A stretch of DNA of 64,000 nucleotides, taken from positions 193,205 through 257,204 of the forward strand of contig JADJTQ010000008.1 in assembly GCA_016711125.1 (NCBI GenBank), in the 5' to 3' direction. Under the pieces are notes generated by a model. It worked only from the letters and a program-made list of their open reading frames with translations. It made no database searches and was not told where the DNA came from. The DNA comes from Saprospiraceae bacterium (GTDB lineage: Bacteria > Bacteroidota > Bacteroidia > Chitinophagales > Saprospiraceae). A program made the translations under genes and the position numbers. Positions 1-10,130 of this stretch are shown in pieces; positions within the stretch are counted from its first letter, which is position 1, and each line of letters opens with the position of its first letter.

Positions 1-2
1 CC

Positions 3-1571
3 CGGGAAGAATCAGAAGGATTTATTGCCGGCATCCAGTGGAGGGGGGTGGTTAATGCAAGTCAACGGATTGAGCTACAGGCTGCGCAAAATATTTCGCA
101 GTCTCTGCTGGGGGTCAATCTTAAATGTGCGTCTTGCCACAACAGTTTTGTCAATAATGTGACATTATCGCAAGCTTATGCCTTTGCCAATGTATTTGCC
201 GATACAACTTTGGAAATATATCAATGCGACAAGCCCACCGGAAGATTTACGAATACGGATTTTATCTATCCTGAACTAGGACCGATCACTGGCAATAGTC
301 CGGATGAAAGATTGGCCAGCCTTTCAACAACCATGGTTAGTCCAGACAATGGGAGACTTTATCGTACGATTGTCAATCGCATGTGGGACCGGTTATTTGG
401 AAGAGGGTTGGTAGGCCAAGTCGATGATATGGATCAACAGCCATGGAGTCAGGATCTGCTGGACTGGCTCGCTGCCAATTTTATTGATCAGGGCTTTGAT
501 CTCAAAGAATTACTAAAAATAATTACTACTTCCAAAGCATACAGATTACAGCCCATGGATGTGAGCTCACCAGACGACCTGTATAAAAAAGATTTTATTT
601 TTAAAGGACCAGTTCCACGCCGAATCTCCTCCGAACAATTTGTCGATGCATTTTCCGAAAAAATCTACCCATTTTACCAGAGTACACATTATGCTCAAAA
701 CCTACCCGCCGGCAATCCAAAATGGATTTGGCACCGTGAGATCGAAGTAGATCGTGATGTGCTGCCCAAACCAGGGGTTCGCTGGTTTAGAAAAGTATTC
801 GATTTAAAAACTTTCCCGGCAATTATCAACGCAGAAATTCTAATATCCGCTGATTCTGCATTTACTCTGTATATCAATGAGCAGAAAATCACCTCAGGAG
901 ACGACTGGCGTACAGTCATCAGGAAAGAAATAGATCCATCCATTTTAAGGAAGAATAATTGTATTTCGATAGAAGCGGTTAATGGAGGTTTGATAGCCAA
1001 TCCTGCAGGAATCTTACTAACCCTGAAGGTAAATTACCTTGATGAAGAAATTTATATTATTAGCGACCGGGATTGGATCAGCCTTGATCAGCAACCAAAT
1101 ATAGATTGGCAGAAAGTCGATTTTGTTGATACGGCGTGGTCACAGGTACGATCCTTTGGTGACAAAGGATATTGGGGTTATCCGGTAGCTTTTAATTTTC
1201 AGGAGAACCTTGATCACAAGGCGAGAGCTGCCATGGTAGCACTTGATCCTTTTTCTCTCGCACTGGGCAGGCCTTCTCGCGAAAATGTCACTACCAAGAG
1301 AGGGGATGAGGCTACTTTGCTTCAGGCGATGAGCCTTTCGAACGATGAACTATTGGCCGATAATATCAGCCGTGGAGCCAAAATATGGTTTGATAAGGAG
1401 GGAGATGATCTTCAAAAATTGAGTGATTTATTTTATCATCTGATGGGCCGAAAACCAGCCGCTTCTGAAGTGCAATCGTTGTCGTCAATCTTCAACGTGA
1501 CGACCTCACAAGAAGCCTGGGAAGACATCATCTGGTCGATCTTAATGTTACCCGAGTTTCACCTGATTTAA
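3..1571 (+). CDS. DUF1549/DUF1553 domain protein, 5' partial
   Basis: The reading frame is open from the window edge, so the gene starts upstream; the GTG at 48 is only the first internal start. A CASCH heme-type motif lies at residues 27-31 counted from position 48, inside the block LGVNLKCASCH typical of DUF1549. It is followed by a DUF1553-type segment (TIVNRMWDRLFGRGLV, then DLLDWLAANF). A beta-rich insert around residues 225-350 resembles a galactose-binding-like domain and separates the DUF1553 halves. These proteins are known from Planctomycetes and Bacteroidota, are usually exported, and are paired with DUF1501 proteins, as here (13 bp gap). Their biochemical role is not settled; polysaccharide-related or redox work is often proposed. 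Family call is firm, function is open. Confidence 0.85.
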   Translation, partial: REESEGFIAGIQWRGVVNASQRIELQAAQNISQSLLGVNLKCASCHNSFVNNVTLSQAYAFANVFADTTLEIYQCDKPTGRFTNTDFIYPELGPITGNSPDERLASLSTTMVSPDNGRLYRTIVNRMWDRLFGRGLVGQVDDMDQQPWSQDLLDWLAANFIDQGFDLKELLKIITTSKAYRLQPMDVSSPDDLYKKDFIFKGPVPRRISSEQFVDAFSEKIYPFYQSTHYAQNLPAGNPKWIWHREIEVDRDVLPKPGVRWFRKVFDLKTFPAIINAEILISADSAFTLYINEQKITSGDDWRTVIRKEIDPSILRKNNCISIEAVNGGLIANPAGILLTLKVNYLDEEIYIISDRDWISLDQQPNIDWQKVDFVDTAWSQVRSFGDKGYWGYPVAFNFQENLDHKARAAMVALDPFSLALGRPSRENVTTKRGDEATLLQAMSLSNDELLADNISRGAKIWFDKEGDDLQKLSDLFYHLMGRKPAASEVQSLSSIFNVTTSQEAWEDIIWSILMLPEFHLI

Positions 1572-1584
1572 TCGGAGATTAATT

Positions 1585-3008
1585 ATGGCACAAAAACAAA
1601 CTAGGAGAAACTTTATAACTCAGGTAAGCTCAGCAGGTCTGGCTGCTATGGGTGCTAGCATAGGTACCTTACCTTTTTTGTCTTCTTGTCAAAAAGCCAT
1701 CCGGGAATCTAAAGCAGATCATGTTATTTTACTCTGGATGGCCGGTGGCATGTGCCATACCGAAACTTTTGATCCAAAAAAATATACCCCGTTTCAAAAG
1801 GGCATGGAGAGCAAAAGTGTCTTTAGTACCTTCCCTTCGGCTCCAACGGTTTTAGATGGTATTTCCTTTAGTGAAGGTCTGGAGTCTATTGGTCAGGTGA
1901 TGGACCGGGGCACGATTCTCCGTTCATACCGATCGGCCGATTTGGGTTTTATTCTCCACACGAGACATCAATATCATTGGCATACCTGTTACGAACCACC
2001 GCAATCTGTGCAACCTCCTCATATTGGTGCCTGGATTGCCAAGGAGCTGGGTCCGGTTAATCCGGTGATGCCCCCATTTATTGATATTGGTCAGCGTCTG
2101 ACCGTTGGTGAAGGAGAGGAGTTAAAGGCTTTTCACTCTGGCGGTTTTCTTGGTTCGGAGTTTGGCCCTTTTGCCATTGCCGATCCGAGCCAGGGTCTTG
2201 AAAGTGTGAGCCCGCCCAGGGGCATGGATCTACAACGATTTGAAGCCCGCAATAAATTATATCGCGAACTAATTAAAAATTCACCCTTTGAAGATTATGC
2301 CAGCTCGTATCATCAAGAGTCAATGATGCGATCGATGGAACGCTCTTATGAGCTGCTTAAGTCGCCTGAGGTAACAGCATTTAATCTCTCTTTAGAGCCA
2401 AGTGAGTCATACAATACCTATAATACAGGTCGCTTTGGTCTTGGATGCCTGCTGGCTCGAAGGCTGGTCGAAAATGGTGCCCGTTTCATCAGTGTAACTA
2501 CTGAATACGAACCATTTTTAGGTTGGGACACGCATGAAAATGGCCATACAAGATTGGCGGGCATGAAAAAGCAAATCGACAAGCCTGTTGCTCAACTGAT
2601 TCTCGACCTCGAACAAAAAGGCCTACTCGACCGCACTTTGATCATTTTAGCCAGCGAATTTAGCCGCGACATGTTATTGGAAGGTCGGCCTGGAGAAAAA
2701 ATAAAGGATCAGGTAGAAGTACCTGACCATGTTGAAGAATTGAAACATTATGGGATGCACCGGCACTTTACCGACGGCAGTACCATTCTTATGTGGGGTG
2801 GTGGGGTCAAAAAGGTCATGTGATTGGAGAAACTGCTGATGAAAGACCTTTTAGAGCAGTAACTGAACCGATCGTAATCGATCAGGTGCACCAAACGGTT
2901 TATGATTTGCTGGGTTTAGACCCCGAAACCAATTACGTGATTGAAGGAAGGCCATTCTATACCACTCCTGACGGAAAGGGAAAGCCAATCCTTGACCTCA
3001 TGGCATAG
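1585..3008 (+). CDS. DUF1501 family protein (alkaline-phosphatase-like fold), one frameshift
   Basis: The N-terminus has TRRNF and a hydrophobic stretch ending in LSSCQ, which looks like a Tat-type or lipoprotein signal (TRRNFI, Cys at about residue 35). The body has the DUF1501 pattern: LLWMAGGMCHTETFDPK near the start, WDTHENGH around residue 315, and LIILASEFSRD. The frame breaks in the A5 run at 2809-2813. Adding one A gives a smooth join from MWGGGVKK to GHVIGETADERPF and restores the last 60 residues to 3008. It forms a two-gene unit with the upstream DUF1549/1553 gene. The break is more likely a sequencing indel than a real mutation, because everything on both sides is conserved. Confidence 0.82.
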
Positions 3009-3531
3009 TCAAATATGTTTGCTTGTCGTAAAGCTTACCCTCTATAACGAGTCGAGATACATAGCTTGACTTGAAGGCAAATCTTCGTTTTTATTGCACC
3101 ATGGAGAAGGAGGTATTAGAAGTTGCCGCTGACCTGTCCGCCAGTTTCCGAACTAAAAACCTACTTTACTTTGTTCTTGAGATCTCTGGTCTGCGAAGAT
3201 GAGAATTTGAATTAAAACAGGCAATGATTGCTAACCTGGATCGTAAAAGGATTAAACATTACCGGTTATTTTAGAAAATCAATTTGATCAAATTAATGTA
3301 AGACACTGATATTTACAAATTCGGCTATGACCTTGACCAATGATAAAATCAAGATACTAGGTATTTAAAACTCTATATTTCAATTGATTAAAAATTAATT
3401 GTTTTATATATATTTGGCTTGTACTTGCCTTTTGCTTACCGAGTATATCAGCATTTGAAAGCTGAAATATGGACCTGAAATAGGATAATGCATAGGGCAT
3501 TTGGAAGCCACTTCGCGAAATACAGTTGGAT
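3009..3531. other. Intergenic stretch, no gene seen
   Basis: About 520 bp, AT-rich toward the right end, with stop codons in every frame and no RNA gene or repeat that I recognise. The last part presumably holds the promoter of the DUF389 gene, but I cannot point to a convincing Bacteroidota promoter. Confidence 0.5.
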
Positions 3532-4932
3532 ATGACAGCAAATCAAATTTCCACAAAAAATCTAGCCAAAGGGATAAAAGCTTTTCTAATGAATCGCTTT
3601 AATCTCTCCGAAGGCAAGGCAACTGAAGAGGAGACCATTCTTGATATCAAAGATGATGTTGTATTTAAAGGTGCGAATCTGTGGATTCTCATCTTTGCAA
3701 TCATGGTTTGTTCCGTGGGGCTTGATATCAACAGCACTGCGGTAGTTATTGGAGCAATGCTTATATCGCCACTTATGGGACCCATTATGGGTGTAGGACT
3801 TGGGGTTGGTATTTATGATAATGATTTGATAATCAAGTCACTTAAGAACCTGGGGATCGCAGTCTTGATCAGCGTACTGACCTCCGCACTGTATTTCTGG
3901 ATTTCTCCGCTAGATGAGGCCCAATCGGAATTGCTCGCCCGGACTTCTCCCACACTTTGGGATGTGCTTATCGCTTTGTTCGGAGGTTTTGCCGGTATTG
4001 TGGCTGGATCCCGAAGAGAAAAAAGTAATGCGATACCGGGAGTGGCCATTGCGACCGCTTTGATGCCACCCCTTTGCACAGCAGGATTCGGTCTTGCTAC
4101 CGCTCAATGGGCTTACTTTTTGGGTGCTTTTTACCTTTTTCTAATAAATAGTGTTTTTATTAGTCTCTCTACCTACGTCATTGTCCGGGTCATGCGATTT
4201 CGCACCAAGGAATTTTTAGATCCTGATCGTGAACGGAAAGTTAAAAGGTACATCGCACTTTTCGTGATTTTAACGATTATTCCCAGTATATACACGGCTA
4301 TTAATGTGGTTGAAGAAACAATCTTTAAACGTAACGCTAATAATTTTATCACCAATGAATTTGCTTTTGATCATGCACAGGTCATCAGCAAACGGATCAC
4401 TTTTTTCCGAAGCGGTAGTCACATAGATTTGACGCTCTATGGTCAACCGGTATCCGATGAGGTTATTCAGGAAATTCAACTGAAAATGCCCAAATACAAG
4501 TTAGAAAATTGCCAATTGAATATCCACCAAGGGCAAACCGGGCAAACCGGTTTTGATCCAGCATCGATAGAGCTCTTAAATCAGCAATTGAAGACGGGGA
4601 TCATTGAAGACCTCTATCGCAAAAATGAAGTACAAATAAGGAATCGTGAAGATCAGATCAAACTACTGGAATCTGAAATTATTCAATACCGGTCAAAAGA
4701 AATTCCCATTGCTGAAATGATCCTTGAGATCAAGGCTATTAATAGTAATGTTACTGAAATTTCAATCGCCCCTGCTGTGTTATCGCACGTAGATAGCATT
4801 CAACAAGACACCTTGTACCTTGCCTATGTCGATTTTAAGAAACGACCTGCAACCGCCGAAGTATCAAAAATTGAACAATGGCTCAAGGCACGGATCAAGT
4901 CCGACAAGATCAAGATTGTCCGAAATTACTAA
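3532..4932 (+). CDS. DUF389 (TIGR00341-type) membrane protein
   Basis: I chose the ATG at 3532 over the TTG two codons earlier. The core from about residue 50 to 235 holds five to six hydrophobic helices with the family signature GLDINSTAVVIGAMLISPLMGPIMG and later IPGVAIATALMPPLCTAGFGLA. The C-terminal half is soluble, with a coiled-coil-like stretch around residues 365-395 and a mixed alpha/beta tail. DUF389 proteins are widespread inner-membrane proteins of unknown transport or channel role. The gene stands alone, with noncoding DNA upstream and the convergent pdxH downstream. Length (about 466 residues) is normal for the long form found in Bacteroidota. Confidence 0.85.
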   Translation: MTANQISTKNLAKGIKAFLMNRFNLSEGKATEEETILDIKDDVVFKGANLWILIFAIMVCSVGLDINSTAVVIGAMLISPLMGPIMGVGLGVGIYDNDLIIKSLKNLGIAVLISVLTSALYFWISPLDEAQSELLARTSPTLWDVLIALFGGFAGIVAGSRREKSNAIPGVAIATALMPPLCTAGFGLATAQWAYFLGAFYLFLINSVFISLSTYVIVRVMRFRTKEFLDPDRERKVKRYIALFVILTIIPSIYTAINVVEETIFKRNANNFITNEFAFDHAQVISKRITFFRSGSHIDLTLYGQPVSDEVIQEIQLKMPKYKLENCQLNIHQGQTGQTGFDPASIELLNQQLKTGIIEDLYRKNEVQIRNREDQIKLLESEIIQYRSKEIPIAEMILEIKAINSNVTEISIAPAVLSHVDSIQQDTLYLAYVDFKKRPATAEVSKIEQWLKARIKSDKIKIVRNY

Positions 4933-5003
4933 TCTGATAAATAGTCGCTGTGATCACCTTCTTTGCCCACGAGCCTCATGTTTATTAAAATTAAACCGAG
5001 CGA

Positions 5004-5654
5004 TTAAGGCGCCAATCGTTCGATAATCCAGGTTCCGTTTTCCTTTCGATACTGAAATCGATCATGGAGTCGATTGCTATGCCCTTGCCAGAATTCAAAA
5101 CGATGGGGTACGATCCGGTATCCTCCCCAATGATCCGGTTTAGAAGGTAGCTCGCCAGGTTTCAATTGCTGCTCAATGGCCACTATAGCCCGGTCTAGCA
5201 CTTCTCGGCTGGGAATGACCTGGCTTTGAGGAGAGACAATGGCCCCTAGTTGATTGCCAAGTGGTCTGCTATGGAAATATTTGGTTGCATACTCTCCATC
5301 TACTTTTTCAGCAATACCTTCAACTCGCACTTGTCGATGAGAAAGTCTCCACCAAAAGACCGCCGAACATCGGCTGTTGTGCGCTAGCTCATGGCCCTTA
5401 CTACTCAAATAATTAGTAAAGAAAACGAGGGCTCCATCCAAAATATCCTTTAATAATACAATACGAGCCATCGGCTGGCCTTGAAGGTCCACTGTAGCCA
5501 AAGTCATTGCATTGGGTTCAATCTCTCCCTCTGTATGAAGAGCTGCATCCAACCATTTTTGTAATTGCTCAATCGGCTCAGGATGGAGAGAGGCAATATC
5601 AAAATCTTTAAAACCATAGTCTTCGCGAAAATCTTTTAATGGTTTTGTGCTCAT
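5004..5654 (-). CDS. pdxH: Pyridoxamine 5'-phosphate oxidase
   Basis: The 216-residue product has the full PdxH layout: an N-terminal lead (DFREDYG), EPNAMTLATVD, the FMN-contacting RIVLLKD and FFTNYLSSKGHEL, WRLSHRQVRVEG, YFHSRP, and the C-terminal signature HWGGYRIVPHRFEFWQG...LHDRFQY that ends in IIERLAP. It oxidises pyridoxine or pyridoxamine 5'-phosphate to pyridoxal 5'-phosphate with FMN and O2 in the cytosol. Length equals that of typical PdxH. It is transcribed convergently with the DUF389 gene and has no visible operon partner. Confidence 0.97.
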   Translation of the reverse strand: MSTKPLKDFREDYGFKDFDIASLHPEPIEQLQKWLDAALHTEGEIEPNAMTLATVDLQGQPMARIVLLKDILDGALVFFTNYLSSKGHELAHNSRCSAVFWWRLSHRQVRVEGIAEKVDGEYATKYFHSRPLGNQLGAIVSPQSQVIPSREVLDRAIVAIEQQLKPGELPSKPDHWGGYRIVPHRFEFWQGHSNRLHDRFQYRKENGTWIIERLAP

Positions 5655-6046
5655 TACTACTTATTTTTAATGATACGTTTGGGCATGTTCCAGATTTATA
5701 AACCTTGACTAAATCGAAAATAAAATCCAATTAAAATCGATGCCTTGTTGGTGCCAAATCTGATCGCAAAGATAAGAAAGCTTAGCCCATTTTGGATCTA
5801 CAAGCATGGATAAAAAGAACTAGTTGACTTCTGATCGGATAAGTCGAAAGGCTTGGGGGATCTAACCAAATGTACGTCCTCGCTTTTTCCAATAGGAGAC
5901 ATATCTGCGCTAGATGTTCTTTCGATAAAATTCCTGCACAGTCAGGTAGGCTATTCAACCAGTTTGAGCAAATTTCACTGCTTGCTATCTCTACCGTATA
6001 CAAAAATTTACTAACTTTCTGACAACCTCGGCCTAACGATGTCATC
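5655..6046. other. Intergenic stretch, no gene seen
   Basis: About 390 bp between two divergently transcribed genes, pdxH to the left and the methyltransferase to the right. The minus-strand open frame here does not look protein-like. Promoters of both genes should lie in this stretch. Confidence 0.45.
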
Positions 6047-6903
6047 ATGCCAACTGCCGTCCTCGAAGAACAAATAATCCATTATTATGATAACTGTCAT
6101 AGAGACTTCCGGGTAGCCTGGCATCTGAACTCGCACCTAAGTATGCACTATGGCTATTGGACTGGTGAAACATCAAATTCCAGGGAAGCACTAAACAATC
6201 TTGATCGTAAAGTTGCCGAGACGGTAGCAATCAAACCAAATGACTTAGTACTCGATGCTGGCTGCGGGGTTGGTGGTTCCGCAATCTACCTTGCAAGGAA
6301 TTACCACTGTCGAATCGAAGGGATTACGCTCAGTCAAAAACAGGTCGATTTTGCGAGAGCACAGACTCTACAAAACCAACTTCAGGATCAGATCACATTC
6401 TCAGTTGGAAATTATCTGAACACCCGATTTCAAGACGAAACCTTTGATGTAGTTTGGGCTATTGAAAGCGTATGCCATGCCTCCGAAAAACAAACTTTCC
6501 TTGATGAAGCATTTCGCATATTGAAACCCAAAGGGCGTCTGATTGTTGCTGATTTTTTGAAAATCATCATCCATCGAAAGATAAACACCAGTGGATGCAA
6601 AAATGGGCACTGGCAAAAGCAATTCCAAAGTTTGAAGCTTTTCCTGATTTTATTGGCAAAGTAAAAAATGCAGGTTTCCGAAAGATAAACACCCGTAATA
6701 TCACTAAAAATATCGCGCCTTCTGCACGTCGTCTTTACCACCTTCACATTCCTGGGTTGATCTACTCTAAAGTTCTTAAGGCATTTGGTAAGGATTCAGA
6801 ATCTGTAGCCCTCAATTCCAAAGCAACCTTCTATCAGTACCGGGCGTTGAAGGAAAATCTCTGGAATTATCATTTGGTTCATGCTGTTAAAAGATCTAAA
6901 TAA
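6047..6903 (+). CDS. Class I SAM-dependent methyltransferase, one frameshift
   Basis: The start of the product (FRVAWHLNSHLSMHYGYW) and motif I (VLDAGCGVGGSAIYLA, about residue 65) match the small-molecule or lipid methyltransferases related to tocopherol, sterol and cyclopropane-fatty-acid enzymes. ITLSQKQVDFAR follows in the usual place, and FDVVWAIESVCH is the motif near the active site. The frame breaks in the T6 run at 6553-6558. One extra T joins IVADFF to ENHHPSKDKHQWMQKWALAKA and gives about 285 residues, the normal length. The C-terminal part has the expected FIGKVKNAGF. The substrate cannot be told from sequence. The break is probably a sequencing indel. Confidence 0.8.
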
Positions 6904-7691
6904 TTAGATAGATCAACCTGATCATTTACACTCTCATACCGTACTTAGATCAACTAAAATCTTTTCTGGATATATTCACTGCAGCAATATTGCATCTTTC
7001 AAAATACTTGATTACATTGATCAGCCTTACTCAATTCACTCTCCTCTCGTCTTTTTACACTTACCTCCATCTAAGCTCTACCCCTACTTTTTTCGTGAAA
7101 AAGCTTACTTCCTCAATCATGATTTAGCTTTACGCATGCCTTAAATTGCATGTAAGTAACTTCATAATCAAGTGGAGTTTACCATGTATTTATAGAAACC
7201 TAGAAATTAATAAACAATGAAATTTAACTAGTTCTGTATTGCATGGCTATGGGCCATGGTTGGTTTACAACGAGTCCAAAAGATCGACTTTCTTCGATCT
7301 AATACTTTTCCGGATTCAATAATCTTTCGGAGGCGCTACATTTTTATCCTGACCTTATGATCAGCCGCACCAGCAACCAGACCAGGGTGAAATTATGAAA
7401 GAATTTCAACGTTCAAAATCAAGAACCACTCGATGTGATCGATGGTTTTCAAATAGGAAATAATTATTATAGCAATGCGGATCAGATTTTAAATATGGCC
7501 GACGTCACAGCCAGCAGGTCATTAGCCAACCACCCGAATTAAATATCTATGGCACCATGGGCTCAGTAGGTCAATGAGATTCTCGTGAGAAATAACAAAT
7601 AGCATTTCATGCATTTCTCAATGGGCAAATTTATGATCAACTGCTACACTTTAGGTAGATAGGTCTGAGTTTTCAAGCCTCAGTAAGGTAC
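6904..7691. other. Long intergenic stretch with one broken small ORF
   Basis: Nearly 790 bp. Most of it shows stops in all frames. On the plus strand from 7395 to 7602 a protein-like text can be read across two or three frame changes: it begins MKEF, runs through NVQNQEPLDVIDGFQIGN, then NHPELNIYGTMGSV and VNEILVRNNK. A purine-rich AGGGTGA stands before the ATG. I cannot name it. It may be an eroded small gene at the edge of the RiPP cluster. Confidence 0.35.
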
Positions 7692-8078
7692 TTATTCCTT
7701 GAGCCAAGCGGTAGCATCCTCGACAGAGGAGAAATAACGTTTTCTTTTGGTGTCGTTGTTGTTGATAAGCGCAAAAACATGCTCTTGTTGCGGATGCACA
7801 ATGGCTATTTTGTCAACACCTGCATTGAGTAAAGGAAGTTCAATACTGTTACGTGCCCATTGTTGGAATTCAGAACTTATAGGTTGACGCAACTCATTGT
7901 TATGAACCAATACTTTGGTAATCGCATTTTTCTGGGTGTGCGCTGCCAAAAGTAACAGCTCATTTTTAAGAGTAGCTTCATCGGCAATTGCCTCTGTCAA
8001 TGAAATTTGGCAGATCCCATCTTTTGTATGATGATCGATGGTGGAGTGTTTTGATTTATGAATTTGCTTTGGTCTCAT
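7692..8078 (-). CDS. STAS/SpoIIAA-like protein (hypothetical)
   Basis: 128 residues. The closing RYFSSVEDATAWLKE is the typical last helix of SpoIIAA-like STAS proteins found singly in Bacteroidota, and the central part alternates short strands and helices. The domain call is therefore tentative. The gene lies 50 bp downstream of the FAD oxidase on the same strand, so it could be the last gene of the YcaO-TfuA transcription unit. A role in the RiPP pathway is not indicated by the sequence itself; co-orientation is the only link. Confidence 0.55.
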   Translation of the reverse strand: MRPKQIHKSKHSTIDHHTKDGICQISLTEAIADEATLKNELLLLAAHTQKNAITKVLVHNNELRQPISSEFQQWARNSIELPLLNAGVDKIAIVHPQQEHVFALINNNDTKRKRYFSSVEDATAWLKE

Positions 8079-8128
8079 TATAGGTTGAATTTCATCTTAA
8101 ATTAGTCAAATGGCAACAAAATACCAAG

Positions 8129-9490
8129 CTATTCAATTTTTCTTTTAGAAAGAGATCCAATAAAAATATTTTCAGGATCAAAAGTCTGCTTTAATTGGAG
8201 CATTTGGTCCAGCTTCGTGTCAAAATATGATCTTGGGGGATCCGCTAAGTAAGGATCAGCATAATTTTGATAACTCCGGTCACTACCAGTCCTTAATTTT
8301 TGCCATGATCCAAAACACCAGTTTTTGCACGCATACTCGTCGGCAGGGTTTTCAAAAACGGCGATTATGCTACAGATAAAATGATCATTTCGATGGACAA
8401 AAGAGGTTTCAAGGGGACTTATGCGTTGAATCTGCCCCCCAAGCACATCTAAATTGATCCGACAATGTTGAGTAGGACGCTCCTGGAAACACACTAATAA
8501 CTCTTCAATCAGCAAATCATCGGGCTCATCTATGAAAAAGGTTTTCCAATAGAATTTGGGCCTGAATTGTGCTGGTTGCTCATTGATACGCTGCATTTCG
8601 AAATAAGTATATTCACCAAATGATTCAGACAAACTCCCTGCCCACCTACTGATCCTGTCAAAATACATTTTACCTGTGTCGATGGGTCCATTGTACATCC
8701 CATACAGCCTGATCACAGGCTCGCCTTTAAAATCCTGATTTAATCGAAGGTAGAGACTAAGCTCATCGGGTGCCCCTGAGATCATCTCATAGTATTTTCT
8801 AAAAATTTCTCTGGCACGGTCTATCGGCCAAAAACTACTTCCACCATAAATCTTGGGAGGGACAACCGAGAGCTTCAATACTACTTCGGTAATCACTCCA
8901 AAATTGCTCTGACCTGCCCCTCTGATAGCCTGAAAAATATTTGGATTTGTATGCCGATCCAATGCCAACGTTTCGCCATTAGCGGCTACTAGAATGGCAG
9001 AAATCAATTGATCACAAGTCAGCCCGAAGGATCGCGACAGAAATCCATTGCCACCCCCCAATACCAGGCCTGTAACACCTACCATCGGACAATCACCTCC
9101 TGGTACCGCCAGATGATATGGAGTCGTAGCAGCGTCGAGGTCCTGCATTAGAGCACCTGCCTGAACCCTCGCCACATTTTTAGATGGATCTACTTCCACC
9201 TGATTAAGAAATTTCATATCTACGACAATTCCTCCATCATTCAGACATTGACCATAAGTACTATGCCCTCCATTTTTAACCGTAATTTTGAGTCCATTTT
9301 CCTTTGCAAACAAGATCGTTAACTTGATGTCGTGGGGCACTTTAGGAAAAACAACTAGTTTCGGTCGTGCAACTACTAAGGCGTTAAAAACCTCGATCGT
9401 TTCGAAATAGCCAGAATCGTCGGGCAGACATATGATGCCGATTAAGTTTTTCTCAAGGCCGGAATAATCTAATTTGGATAAACTATCCAT
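8129..9490 (-). CDS. FAD-dependent oxidase, berberine-bridge-enzyme type
   Basis: 453 residues. The N-terminal half is a PCMH-type FAD-binding domain: KNGGHSTYGQC (His76) and GGDCPMVGVTGLVLGGGNG (Cys134). These two residues are the sites of bicovalent flavin attachment in the BBE class. RGAGQSNFGVITE closes the domain. The C-terminal BBE segment is YQNYADPYL followed by FDPENIF. Such enzymes oxidise alcohols, amines or C-C bonds with O2. The start codon overlaps the tfuA stop by 8 bp (ATGGATAG), so the two are translationally coupled. This places the oxidase in the YcaO-TfuA unit, where oxidation of a modified peptide is a reasonable inference. Confidence 0.88.
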   Translation of the reverse strand: MDSLSKLDYSGLEKNLIGIICLPDDSGYFETIEVFNALVVARPKLVVFPKVPHDIKLTILFAKENGLKITVKNGGHSTYGQCLNDGGIVVDMKFLNQVEVDPSKNVARVQAGALMQDLDAATTPYHLAVPGGDCPMVGVTGLVLGGGNGFLSRSFGLTCDQLISAILVAANGETLALDRHTNPNIFQAIRGAGQSNFGVITEVVLKLSVVPPKIYGGSSFWPIDRAREIFRKYYEMISGAPDELSLYLRLNQDFKGEPVIRLYGMYNGPIDTGKMYFDRISRWAGSLSESFGEYTYFEMQRINEQPAQFRPKFYWKTFFIDEPDDLLIEELLVCFQERPTQHCRINLDVLGGQIQRISPLETSFVHRNDHFICSIIAVFENPADEYACKNWCFGSWQKLRTGSDRSYQNYADPYLADPPRSYFDTKLDQMLQLKQTFDPENIFIGSLSKRKIE

Positions 9491-10130
9491 CTAACCAAAT
9501 TTTGCGATACAGGAATTGAAAGAGATCGTGTTCCTTTTGCCTGTACTGATTAAAATCAGTTACGAGAGCTTCCAATCGTTGACCAGTAATCCTTAAAAGG
9601 GTTTCTGAAAATAGACCCAGGGTTCTTTCTCCAAAATATTCTTGCTTAAGAAAAGCAATAATCTCGAACCCATGTTCAACGCATACGCTGCCTTGTTCCA
9701 CGAGATCATCGATACATAACCGCATATGAATAAGTGGTTCACTAAATTTAAGGTAATCGGGTGAAGGTCCATGAAGTAAAGCCACTTCATCATCCTGGAA
9801 GTCCTCTTCTTCAAAAAACCTGTCGTACACCTGACCAAATCCTTTCATTCCCAAGTGTCGCAGTTCATAGGCGCGAATAGCCCCCATAGAAGATAAGCCC
9901 CATATCTCAATATCCTGAGCCAAAGCTTCGACGATTTCACGGTACCCAACTGAATTGACCTGATGGAAAAGACCGTCGACTATAATGATATATTTTGCTT
10001 GGCCATCTTTCAATACCTTAGCAATATCCAAACGTTGGCAGGGAGGACGGCAATCAAGGTCCAACCCGATCAGTAAATCCTTTGATACTTGATTCAAACT
10101 CGGGCCGGCAAAAAGTATTGCTTGCGACAT
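9483..10130 (-). CDS. TfuA-like protein, partner of YcaO
   Basis: I place the start at the ATG at 10130 (MSQAILFAGPSL), because family members begin with this AGP block; an in-frame ATG at 10178 lies deeper in the ycaO gene. Family landmarks are RPPCQRLDIAKVL at about residues 27-40 and LSSMGAIRAYELRHLGMKGFG near residue 80. TfuA is named from trifolitoxin biosynthesis and is known to help YcaO enzymes form thioamides, for example in methyl-coenzyme M reductase and thioviridamide-type peptides. Here it overlaps the 3' end of ycaO by 77 bp and the start of the oxidase gene by 8 bp. The domain call is strong; thioamide formation is inferred from the family. Confidence 0.88.
   Translation of the reverse strand: MSQAILFAGPSLNQVSKDLLIGLDLDCRPPCQRLDIAKVLKDGQAKYIIIVDGLFHQVNSVGYREIVEALAQDIEIWGLSSMGAIRAYELRHLGMKGFGQVYDRFFEEEDFQDDEVALLHGPSPDYLKFSEPLIHMRLCIDDLVEQGSVCVEHGFEIIAFLKQEYFGERTLGLFSETLLRITGQRLEALVTDFNQYRQKEHDLFQFLYRKIWLDG

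Noticed and set aside
3543..4479. Minus-strand ORFs inside the DUF389 gene
   Set aside because: They mirror a long, clearly conserved plus-strand gene and have no protein-like features of their own.
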